Below, one piece after another: positions 22,073 to 33,369 of a stretch of DNA of 64,000 nucleotides (position 1 is its first letter; every line of letters starts with the position of its first letter). Position numbers and translations under genes: made by a program. A model generated the notes under the pieces. The model did not search any database. It was not told where the DNA came from and saw nothing but the letters and a program-made list of their open reading frames with translations. The stretch is taken from contig OZ005699.1 of the NCBI GenBank assembly GCA_963930775.1, positions 517,501 through 581,500 of the forward strand, read 5' to 3'. This DNA comes from Cliona cf. orientalis. Taxonomy: Eukaryota; Porifera; Demospongiae; Clionaida; Clionaidae.

Positions 22073-25000
22073 TCACATGACAGAGCAGGCCTGGCTGTGG
22101 GGGGTTCCCCCTTCACCTGACGATTTTGGAGTCTTGGATGCTCTGTTGGCCAGCTGCACGACTGTCGCTACCGCCTTGAAATTTGGCATCTCGGCATTCA
22201 GTATGTCCTTTACGGCTTGTATCTACAAGAGTGATAAGTGTATGGAGCAAAATTCATCCTAAATCACTTTAGAAGCCAAACTGAATAATAGTGTGACTTT
22301 GACGAATTTTTTTTTCCCCTACGCTTCTTACCTCCATAGTGGTGGCCCCCTGCTTGGTAGCTTTCTCGATTAACTCCTTTATCTTTTTTATCTTCACCTC
22401 TAGTCGATCACTTCTTCTCTTGGCAGCCGATAGCTCACACATAAGCCGATAGCGCTGCTCATCCTGTAGTCAAAGTTTTGTAATTTGTAAAAAAAATTTA
22501 ATATTGGTTTAGCTTCCTGAATCTTGAAAAATTATGTTTCATAAGCTGTAGAAATCATTTTTGAAAATTTTGGCAACTACAGTTTTTAGTCAATTTTTGA
22601 GCATTTTGGACAATTCCCTACATTAATAAACGTTCTAGGTCTATACCATCAAAATTTTGTAACTCTCCAATATTGGCATTTAGCCTGCCTAATTGGCTAG
22701 TAGGTCAGGTATTACCTTTTGTGCATCTGGGTTCAAGATGACCACACTTCCAAACTTTGCCGTCTCCTTGTTCATCAGCTCCTTGGTGGTCAGCAGATGC
22801 GTGGCGGCCGGTTTGCTGTTGGCGCCGGTCGTCGTCTCGACCTGCTGGCCCCAGACCTCGATGATCAGTGGCTGCAGGGTGAGGTACTCCAGGAACTGCT
22901 GAGTGACAGGGTTGATGGAGAAGTGCTTGCTGAAGTCAAAGTTTGGGTTGGAGGAGTTGGAGACGGGGCTGGTTTTGGTCGCCTCATTGTCAAGATAGAA
23001 CTGATACTTGCAGTAGACTCCCTATGCAATACACATAAAATATTTTTATGAGAGAGAGAGAGAGAATCATCTATTTTACCTTGGTGAATCTCGATGGAAT
23101 GCCTCTGGCATGTTTGATCTTCAGCAGGAAGTTCACGTGAGTGCCAAGCTAATGAGCAAAAAAGGGAACTCTCATGGTTATTTTGCACAAACAAGCGTGA
23201 CGACCCTTACCAGCTCCTCTGGCTCCTCGACGAAAAGGTCCTCATCCTCCGACAGAGCAGAGCCGTCTGGTTTACATGGCAACACCTCAATACTGAGGTG
23301 CCCCTGTTCGTTACCCTTATAATCCGTAATGGCCAGCTGTTCTTCAAGCTCAATCTATATTTTAGAAATAACTAGACATTACATCACCATTACATAATCC
23401 AATTCATACCATGTAGGTTAAGCTTTGCAAATAGACGTGTACTGATCCAATTTGCACATCGACATCAGTAGGCTCCCAGAATGGATCATCTTTCTGCAGT
23501 AATATGGTGTATATCATATGACTATCACATGATTATCACATGACCAACCGACCTGAGGGAGGTCCCACTGCTCCCCTTCGACATAGTTTTGATACATCTC
23601 CTGCATCCGATATTTCCGTTCCAGGAACTGATTCCGGCTCCACATCCACGAGTATCCGTTATCCAGGTTCCTCATCTTTACTTTGACCTCTGTCCTCCCG
23701 TCCTTCAGCCCCCTGGCTTGAGGTGGGAGCAGCACTATCTCAAACACCATCTACATAGCATTAAAAACAGCATCTCTAGAACCTTGTGTGATAACCTTTC
23801 TGTTAGCTTAGGTTAAGCAACTGCCATTGATAGTACCTTTTTGTTTAGTTCTTCACTGATAGCATTAGCCTCATAGACCATGGGCATGAGCGCTATGAGG
23901 TCTTCCTGCAGCAGAATATCTTCTTTGCTCTTACCCTCAGTGGACATGTCAAAACCGGAGTTCGTCGCGATCTCTCCTTGAGCGAAATCGTATGTGATGG
24001 CCTGAGGCTTCTTGCCCGCTTTCTGCATCTTGGCCAGCTCCTTGGGATGGTGGAAGATGTAGAGATTGCTCGAGCCAATCAGAACGCGGTCGTTGTGGTG
24101 GAGGGTGACTTTCCCGGTCAGTGGCTCTCCGTTGATTAACACTTTTGCCCCGGAGCGTGGACTAACCGTGATCGTGTCATTGTTGCTGTTCTCCAACAGC
24201 GCATGCTCCGGCTGCACACTGAGACCGTTGATGAGAATTTCTGGAAGGGGCGTGGCCTTCTTGTTCCCAATACGGCTCTTTCCCTTCTTGATGAAGTGCA
24301 CCACCATGTCAGTCAGCTGGGGGTCCTCGTTCAGGTTCCAGAAGTGGGGTGTGGTCTTCCTTCGCTTTTGCTCCTCCTCTTTCGCCTTGTCTCTACCCTA
24401 TTTTGACATCATGATGATGTCATGATGTCTTTTTTTATAAATTGGGGGTATTACCATATTTGCTTGCTGTGACTCGGCTAGACGTTGTTCCCACGTCTTC
24501 TGGAGTTCCTCCATCTCCTTTTTGTTGGCCTCCAACTACACATAAAAATTCAACATTATAGCTTGCGGCTGGATCGTGACAGCTAGCTATAACTAGTCAA
24601 TAATCAACTTGAACTCACAGTCCTGGCCAGTTCCTCTTCCATCTCCTGCTTCAGATGAGCAGTCTCTGTACAAGTAAAAAATTTAATGTGATTTTACCGC
24701 ACAACAACTCTTAATAGAATGTACATGTAGTAGCAAAATTTTCACAAAATTCTAAAAATGATCCGACTTTGAATCCTACATGTAGCTGGGTTGGATAATG
24801 AATTTTTTTTCAATTTCAACTCACCCTCCTCGCTTGCCCCCGAAGGAGCATCAGTGATTTGGTAGTTTCCCTTCTTGATCATGTCTAGTAGCTTAGCATT
24901 CTCCTCACGAAGTTCTCTGATCAGCTTATCCGTTGGACTCTCGTTCACAGTGGCTTGAGTCTTGATGCTCTTGGCTCTATCAGCTGATGAAGCAACATTC

Positions 25001-27644
25001 GCACACATGAAAATCATATTACCGTAGCCATTTCTCTAAATCTGTCTATCTTCACCATTAATATTATATAGCTAGCTTACCGAATCTTAGTGTTGATAGA
25101 GTCTCATCATAATTGATATCAGCCGGGCTCAGTGCTGCTATCTGTCATTAGAAGACGGTCCAATGAATGAGTTATACAATTAATTTTCTGTTACTGCTGA
25201 CCATGATAGTTTTTGAGTTGCCTCCTAGGGCATTTTTCAATAGCTTTGTCAGAACCGAGTCTCGGAATGGGACTGCAATCATTCATATACACATTGTGAA
25301 ATGTTGATTATTCAAGTAGTTGGGGATAAATTTACCAAGAGCTTTCTTTCCACTTGAAATATCAGCAAGGGCTGTATATAAAAAGTGGCAGACAGAAGTT
25401 ATATAGCAACTGAAGAAGAAAACGGTAAAATTAATAGCTACTTTACCTTTGATGACATTTCCAAGAGTGGAGAGAGATTTATTGATGGCAGCCCCTTCCT
25501 GCAACCTAGCTCCAGTCGCACCAGTGGAGTCAGCTCTCTCGCTGCATGCGGAGGACAACGTGAAAGCTGTAGCTATGATACATTTGCTGAATTATCTTGC
25601 AGTGGCTAGCTACACTTGGATATGTTTGGATAAATGTAAGCTCTTTGAACTTTCATGCACAAAAATTGAATTTCAGAAGCCAGAAAAAAGAAATTATGCA
25701 AGATCTTGCAAATGTTGTAAATAGCTACATAATATAATAGGTTTGAAATTTAGCTAATGTGTTGGCTAGGCATTTGAATTATTGATGTACAAAGGTACTG
25801 GACTTCAGATGCTGCAAAAATGGATTCTATGCGCTAATGTGGCATAGCTACACAACACCTTCTTAACACGTCAGCATGTGGTGCGAGATTGCCAGTTTGC
25901 ACCCCTTGAGGTAGTTTGCACATACTAAGTAGGGAAGACATGCACATCTCACACATGATAATATGACAATGCAAAATGTTAGCCTCATCCCCAGCTGCAA
26001 CTTTTCAACGTTACACACAGAAAAACACTTTAATCTCTGGGAGGGCCTAGTAAAACAGTGATGTTAGTTATTGTACCTTCCTGCTAAATCGACCAAGTTT
26101 ATGACTGAAGTCTTGGACATATTCTGTCCGAACTCGTTCTTTGTCTTTTGCACGAATGTGATGGCCACGATGGTGTGAGCTCGACTGCTGGTGGCATTCA
26201 TGTTTGTCGAGGCGATGGTTCTGTTCTTCGTTCCCTCGGCAATGCGATCCTCAATATCTTTATAGTTCTTCACGGCCACTGATCGAAGCAGATCAACTGT
26301 ATAAAAATAACAACAATAACCATTAAATTTAACTTCATGAGTGATGGATAATAAAAAATAATATTGCATGACCAGGAATCTGACAGGATTTCTTATACAA
26401 GATCAGAGGGTGAATATTATTAATTTTAAGACGTAGCATCACACACACCATAGAATCCGCGGCTTGGATGCTCCCTGACCTTTAACCCTCCTTTCACGTT
26501 GGACGCTGGATTGAGTAAATCTCTGACCTACATTATATTATTATGCAACCAACACATTGCAACAACTTTAAAGTTTAATATTCTGAGTAGTTGCCAGTGT
26601 ACCTGTTCATTGTAGATCTCCAGCATGTTGAGCACAACCTGGTACTCTGCTTCTGTCCCCTTCTTCGCTTCAATTCCATTGAATAGCTCCTCACATGTGA
26701 TTGGCACAATACCTATAATGTTATTATTATAGCATACATTATCGGTATGAGTATGTAACCAAGTCTTGGCTATAGCTGACATGCAAAAGTACATCAAGTT
26801 TCAAATATCATGTATAAATCAGGCTGAACATATAAAAGTGCATTAAATTTCAAACACACACGACATTCATTGCATGCGATAGCTAGCTACAGCTGCTACA
26901 CATGTAGTGTAGAGTGGTGACTAAATTTGACCTTTGTTTGCGCCGTAGCCAACCATAGAGTAGGACTTTCCGCTGCCCGTCTGTCCGTAAGCAAAGAGTG
27001 AGCAGTTGTAGCCCTTCCAGGCATTCTCCAGCACACCGCGACCGAGGTCATCAAAGACCTTTTTCTGCGATTAGTAGTGAGCATTAAAAGAGACTTCTTT
27101 GTAGCTCAATGCAAACATGAAATTTGATAATTATTATATAATTATTCCCACTCAAAATCATAGTAGCCATATTAGGTTTAAGTTCTCCAAGACAATTCCA
27201 GTTACTAATTTAATTATTTGATTAAGTATCACTTCAATCTCTCACTTGATCGGCATATTTGGGAGTGGTCGGTTCCAGATATCCGTTCTTGTTCTCCTGG
27301 AACCCATCATGTGACCAATAGCTGTAGTCGAAGGAGAATTTCTTTGGCTCTCCTCCCTTGTCCATCACTGTGGGGTCCATGATGGCCGTCTGATTGCCAG
27401 ACATGTGGATGATGAGCTTGGCCCCACGTGTATTCTCGCGTGCATTGTGCAGTGAAGTTAAGGAGCACCTTAATTATTATTAATCTATTATTAATAATCA
27501 ATTACTATATATGGGATTTATAAAGTACAGGCTTGCAACTATGCAAGCATAATATTATAGGACGATGCCAAAGATTTAATATTAAATTTGACTTAAGGAT
27601 ATGAATGGTCGTACACGCACTGCAACCCTGACATTCTCGGCCAT
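22073..27644 (-). CDS. KIF28: Kinesin-3 motor of the KIF28/KLP-6 type with CaaX terminus
   Basis: Twenty-one exons, all in phase, 992 residues: 27644-27603, 27446-27246, 27064-26932, 26712-26603, 26527-26449, 26296-26077, 25541-25447, 25371-25336, 25272-25202, 25141-25081, 24983-24825, 24665-24619, 24535-24455, 24397-23837, 23750-23553, 23493-23410, 23354-23211, 23148-23080, 23021-22716, 22463-22332, 22222-22073. Motor domain: [11 protein letters not shown]-loop GQTGSGKS, switch I NATSSRAH, switch II DLAGSE, then [16 protein letters not shown]. After a coiled-coil neck comes an FHA domain (about residues 480-555), then the kinesin-3 stalk motif [12 protein letters not shown] and a C2-like region ([13 protein letters not shown] ... 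LIIEVWGQQ), and a short coiled coil. There is no PH domain; with this length it fits KIF28/KLP-6, which moves membranous cargo (KLP-6 acts in cilia and on mitochondria). Exon 1 to 2 is an AT-AC intron. The last four residues, CSVM, form a CaaX prenylation box. Confidence 0.92.
27447..27602 (-). other. U12-type AT-AC intron in the kinesin gene
   Basis: On the minus strand the intron starts ATATCCTTAAG, matching the U12 5' splice site ATATCCTT, and ends TTCACTGCAC. A branch-site-like CTCCTTAAC (consensus TTCCTTAAC) lies about 11 bases before the AC end. Splicing here joins RPF to [11 protein letters not shown], restoring the continuous kinesin motor sequence; no GT-AG choice gives an open, complete junction. 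Confidence 0.9.
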
Positions 27645-27881
27645 ATTTCTTCACTTTGCTGGTACTTGAGAAACTCGATCGCCTGCTTGCAGCCGATTTG
27701 GCACCTCAGGAAGAGTGGGCGGGGCTAATTTCCCGTTTACGCGCATGCGCATATGACCTCAGCCTCATGTGACAAGTGGGCTGATCAATAGCGTGCACTT
27801 GCATGGCTTGCATACATGTACTTCTTGCACCGACACACGAAAGCCTGCCACTATTCTTGAAGTTGTTGGAGGATCGCAAAG
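27645..27881. promoter_or_regulatory. Divergent kinesin/granulin promoter
   Basis: 237 bp between start codons. Contains the palindrome-like GCGCATGCGC at about 27742-27751 (NRF1-type motif GCGCATGCGC) flanked by GC-rich sequence. Use of the site is inferred only from its match to the known NRF1 consensus. Confidence 0.5.
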
Positions 27882-30800
27882 ATGCAAGCCTCGCTACTCC
27901 TTCTCGTCTCGTTGGTGGTTGCCGTGAGCTGCCACCCTCTTCTCTTCCATTTGGAAAAGGTACCGTTTTTGTCACCATCCGCGTGCGTGCATATAAAAAT
28001 TAATATTCATCGTATATCGTTATCACCTTTGATTGTGCTCTGTTTTTATAGAACCGTCCTCTCTCTCCCGATATCATTTGCCCGGACCTAAAGTCGCAGT
28101 GCATGGAGGGGAGTACCTGCTGCCCGCTGGAGCTGCCGGTTAAAGGATACGGCTGTTGTCCTAAGCCCCAGGCCTCGTGCTGTAAGGACGGTATCCATTG
28201 CTGTCCTCATGAGTACACCTGCTCCAACTCCAATACGTGCTCGAGGGGAGACGAAACGATCCCGGCTACGAAACGGCTACTTGCGACGACCGCTACAAAA
28301 GCAGCTGCTAGCGCTGGCGCATCCAACGCGCGGCGCCTAATCGGTGATATTACGTGTCCGGACTATCGCACTCAGTGTCCTAGCACTGAGACGTGCTGCT
28401 TGACGAGTTCTAAACGCTATGGATGTTGCCCAGTAGCAGATGCAGTGTGCTGTGCAGATGGGATCCACTGCTGCCCTGAAGGCTTCACTTGCGATCTCTC
28501 AAAAGGAACTTGCGAGAGTTTATACGGTGGTTCGTCAATTCTTATGATTAGCAAGCGACCCCCTACGACGGCTACCGTTAGTGCTGTTGTAAATGCTCCG
28601 CCACCGATTATCAAAAAACAACACCAAACCGTCACCGCAAACGAACCTCAGAACGTCATGTGCAACGATAAGAAAACTCAGTGTGCTGACGGGGACACGT
28701 GTTGTATGCTCTCTCCCAGAAAGGAGTACGGCTGCTGCCCGATGACGAATGCCACCTGCTGCTCGGACGGAGTGCACTGTTGCCCCTCCAAGTACACATG
28801 CAACGTTAGCGGCCAAATATGCTCGAAGGGGAGCATCACTGTGCCACTCGTGGAGAAAGTGCGATTAGGTGTGCACATGGCGACGTCCACGGTGCCTCAA
28901 ACCAACGTCATCTGTCCAAATAAGGAGACTGAGTGCTCCGCAGGGTCCACCTGTTGTCAGCTTAAATCGGGACAGTATGCCTGCTGCCCCATAGCCGACG
29001 CCCTGTGCTGTAGCGATGGAGAGCACTGTTGTCCAAAAACTTACACGTGCAATACTAAAGATGCGACTTGTATAAAAGGCAATCATGTCATAGCGATGTT
29101 TACGAAGCAGCCGGCTATCAAGAAAGCAAAGCACCTGAGCACACTCCCTCTCGATCTTGAAGCTCCGCAGAATATCGTTTGCCCAGACAAGGAAAGTCAG
29201 TGTGCATCGAACGCTACCTGCTGTCTTCTAAAATCAGGAGTTTACGGCTGTTGCCCGATTCCTTTTGCCGTGTGCTGTAAGGATGGCCTACACTGCTGTC
29301 CCAACGACTACGCATGCCAAGAAGGTACTGGAAAGTGTACTGACCGTGGCTCTTCGATGGCTGCTTTTAAAAAGCGACCAGCTCTTCGTAGGGAGGAGAA
29401 ATCCGGTTCTCTTTTAACTCCAGCAAAGATGGCTAAAAATAAACCTTCTCTTAGTTCCATCGTCGATAAATCCCAAGTTGTGACGTGCTCTGACGGAGCG
29501 AGCATCTGCCCAGATGGATTCACGTGTTGCCGAAACGCCAGCGGGGGGTTCGGTTGTTGTCCGCACGTTAGTGCCGTTTGTTGTGACGATGACAAACACT
29601 GCTGTCCCAATGACTACACCTGCGATCAGAGTGGTTCCTGCTTGAACTTGAATGGTGACTCGATCTTACCTCTCTCCAAGAAAGTGCCAGCTACTACACG
29701 AGGTTCTCAGAAGAAACTGCTAGCCGCTATGGCTGACCAGAATATCGTCATTCCACTATTAAAACTGAAGAAGAAGCAGTTGTCAGCAACAGTTCAGAAT
29801 ATCAATTGCCCCGATGGTGGGCAATGCTTGAGTGGTCAAACTTGTTGTAAGCTCGACTTGGTAGAGTATGGCTGCTGTCCCTACCCGATTGCTGTATGCT
29901 GCTCGGATGACAAGAGCTGTTGCCAGTTCGGGTACTACTGTGACCTTTACAGCGACAAATGCATACGTCGTTCCTCTTCTCTTTCGGTGATGAATAAGCA
30001 ACCACTTCGCACAATCTCCTCCCTCTCTAACACCTCTGCCTCCCAAGCCAAAGTTGGAACTTCGTTACTTTCGTCTAATGTCATCATCTGTCCCAATCAA
30101 AAGGACGAATGTTCCGATAGCTCTACTTGCTGTCCAGTGTCTTCGGGTGGGTACGGTTGCTGCCCCGTCAAAGACGCTATCTGCTGCAACGACGGCTCAC
30201 ACTGTTGCCCTCAGGGCTACTCTTGTAACACAGAGACGGGTACGTGTTCAATGGGCAGCTCCATTGTTTCAATGCTCGAGCGGAGCGATAATCTGCGACT
30301 AAATACTATTGTCAGTGAAAAAGTAAGTAGCGTTGTATGCCCGGATAATCGGAGTGAATGTCCAAGCAGAAGCACGTGCTGTCGGCATCCGTCCGATTCA
30401 AGATATGGCTGTTGCCCTCTGGTGCATGCCCAATGCTGTGCGGACGGTAAGCATTGTTGTCCCAATGATTTTAAATGTGATGTTGCCAGTGGAAAGTGTA
30501 CAAAAGGTGATGAAGTCATGCGCATATTTAGGAAGCAACCGGCTATTATCAAGAGCGATCAGGCAACTATCAAAGCTTTGGAAAATAATGTGTGCCCAGA
30601 TGAAAAGAGCGAATGCCCTAACCAGAGCACCTGCTGCAAGCTTACATCGGGTAACTTTGCTTGCTGTCCTATGGAGAACGCCGTTTGTTGTCAGGATGGT
30701 AAGCACTGCTGTCCGTCGAGTTACAACTGCGCTACCGATGGCACTTGCACAAAAGGAAAAGATACCGCAGTCCGTGCGCTACTGACTGAACTATCGCCAC

Positions 30801-33082
30801 CTCCTCAACCACCCTCTCCTCCTCCCCCTCCTTCTCCTAGCATCAGTGAACCTCAGAATTACTTTCCATGCCCTACAGGTCAAACTACGTTCTACTGTAG
30901 GACTGAACAAACCTGCTGCCGTAACTCAACTGGAGGATGGGAGTGTTGCAACTCAGCACTGGCCGTCTGCTGTAGTGAACTTAACTCCTGCTGCCCTCGG
31001 GGAAACAAATGTCCCAAGGACCGTACCAGTACTTGCATACCAAATGTAGCATCGAGATATCCATTCTTGAAGCCAAAATCGTCGGCATTCCGAGCTACCA
31101 AGCACTTCGGTGGTCCGGTGAAAACTGAAGGGCTCGTACCACCCACAGTGAAGCAGCCTACCATTATAGCATCGTTTAAAACAGAGCCGGCTTTCGTTCC
31201 TAAAGTGCCTCAAAACGTCAACAACGTCGTCTGCCCTGACAGGAGAAGCGAGTGTAGCAGCAACGCTACGTGCTGTCTGCTCAAATCGGGAGGGTATGGA
31301 TGCTGCCCTTTACCGAAAGCACTGTGCTGTAGGGACGAAGTGCATTGCTGTCCGGAAGGCTACGAGTGCAAGACTGGTGAGGGGAATTGCATAAAGGGAG
31401 ACAAGGTCATAGCAATATTGAAGAAACAACCAGCCATCATCAAGAAGACTCAAAATATCGTCTGTCCTGACCAGCGAAGTGAGTGTGATAACAAATCTAC
31501 GTGCTGTCTGCTTGGATTGGGAACGTACGGATGTTGCCCGGTGATTAATGCACAGTGTTGTGATGATAAAATTCACTGCTGTCCAAGTGGCTATCTGTGT
31601 AAGAATGACGGATCAGGAGCTTGTGTGAAGGGTGATCAAGTCGTAGCAATGTTGAAGAAGCAACCAGCCATTGTCATCATCAAGAAATCTCAGAATATTG
31701 TCTGTCCCGATGGACAAAGTGAGTGTGATATCAATTCTACATGCTGTCTGCTTGCATCAGGAACGTATGGATGTTGCCCTGTACCTAGAGCACAGTGTTG
31801 TGAAGATAGGACGCACTGCTGTCCAGAAGACTATAAGTGTGAAACAAGTACTTGCACACTGGGTGATCAAGTCGTAGCAATGTTGAAGAAACAGCCGGCC
31901 ATCTTGAAAAGAACCACATCCCTTCAAAGAAGCAGTGTCGTATTTTGCAAAGATAAGACCACCTGTCCGGATAAGAGCACCTGCTGTAAGCTAAAGTCGG
32001 GGCAGTATGGCTGTTGCCCTCAGCTAAATGGAGTTTGCTGTAGTGATGGAGTCCACTGTTGTCCCGCTGGATTCACCTGCGACCTCAATAAGGGAACTTG
32101 CACCAAAGGTGACAGAATTGCCGTTCCTTTCTTAGCAAAACTAGCTGTAGCGACTCCCAAGAGAGTCATCAAAAGTGACAAAATTGTCGCTTCTTCCTTA
32201 GCAAAACTGCCTGTAGCGACAGTCGAGCTGCTTGAGGGAGTCATCAAGTGTCCCGATAATGGATACTGCCCGGACACAAGTACGTGCTGTCTGCTGGAAT
32301 CGGGCCGATACGGCTGTTGCCCTCAGGTCAAAGCCACTTGCTGCTCCGACAAGGAGCACTGTTGTCCTCAGGATTACAAATGTCAGTTCAAGTCGAATAC
32401 TTGCACGAAGGGGAGTGCTGTTGTACCCATGCTCAAGAAACTACCAAGCTTCAGTTCCCCTCAAGATGTTGTCGTTCAGAAAGATGAGAAAGAGCCACTT
32501 CTTATCTCTAAATCTCAAACAGTCGTCTGTCCTGACCAGAGGAGTGAGTGTCCGACTGATAGTACGTGCTGTCTAACGGCAGGGACGTACCGTTGTTGCC
32601 CCGGTATGAATTCCGTATGCTGTCGCGATCGAATCCACTGTTGCCCTGAGGGTTACACGTGCCATGTACCGACGAAAACGTGCACAAAAGGCGATACGGT
32701 CGTATCTATGCTCAAGAAATTGCCACCAAGTTCTCTGCGCTCGCTTGACAAAGCTCAAGACGTTTCGAAGAAGCTAGCCCCTCCCCCTTCCAGTGTGCAC
32801 GCTGACTCACCTCAAAATGTGATATGCCCGAATCATGATAGTCAGTGCCCCGATCAAAATACTTGTTGCCAAGGAGACGGGAAATATTACAATTGTTGCC
32901 CCACCCCCGACGCCGTCTGTTGCCCCGACAAGAAACACTGCTGTCCAAAGGAGTACACTTGTAATGAGCTGAAAAAGAGCTGCGATAATGTGGAGAGGGG
33001 TGTGGCCATACCTTTTATGGAAATCGCTGGAAGGGCAGCTACGAAGGATGACATCGTCGATATGACTCGTGATGTACTGTGA
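27882..33082 (+). CDS. GRN: Progranulin with 18 granulin repeats
   Basis: Exon 1 (27882-27959) encodes the signal peptide (MQASLLLLVSLVVAVSC). Exon 2 (28052-33082) is a single 5,031-base exon; total 1,702 residues. I count 18 granulin modules with the 12-cysteine pattern ending in HCCP-x4-C-x(5-6)-C. Human progranulin has seven and a half and each module is split by introns; here the whole array is one exon. Module 11 (near 30870-31040) is divergent: it has CCNSALAVCC and lacks the usual YGCCP and HCCP forms, and it follows a proline-rich stretch ([15 protein letters not shown]). Linkers between modules repeat a motif of the type GD-x-V-(I/V)-A-M-L-K-K-Q-P-A-I. Granulins are secreted and, in animals, the precursor is cut into single modules with growth-factor and lysosomal roles. 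Dibasic KK/KR pairs in each linker are candidate cleavage sites. Confidence 0.95.
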
Positions 33083-33287
33083 GTTTGTCAATTTCCCTTA
33101 ATTACAATGATTAATTAACACTGACATTAATGATTAATATAAAATTACTAATTTTTTCTCTCTCATTTGCCATGATTTAATAATAGTCTGATTTGCACAC
33201 AATTTCTGATAAGAATTACATTTGCTGATAATGTTTGGTAACCCCTGATTTCTTTTTGCATTAACAAGAAGAGAGAGAGAGAGTGAA

Positions 33288-33322
<35 letters not shown>

Positions 33323-33369
33323 GAGAGAGGAGGGAGAGAGAGAGAGCCTACTTGCATCATAATTTCACT
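33083..33369. repeat. 3' region of granulin gene with GA microsatellite
   Basis: AT-rich sequence followed by a GA-rich run at about 33270-33346. No gene seen. Confidence 0.6.

Noticed and set aside
27307-27501. 64-codon minus-strand frame covering the start of kinesin exon 2
   Set aside because: Wrong frame relative to the motor; the kinesin frame is recovered with the AT-AC intron.
28417-33091. Many minus-strand open frames of 60-110 codons across the granulin exon
   Set aside because: They lie antisense to a strongly conserved cysteine-module array and result from its codon pattern; none has a family resemblance.
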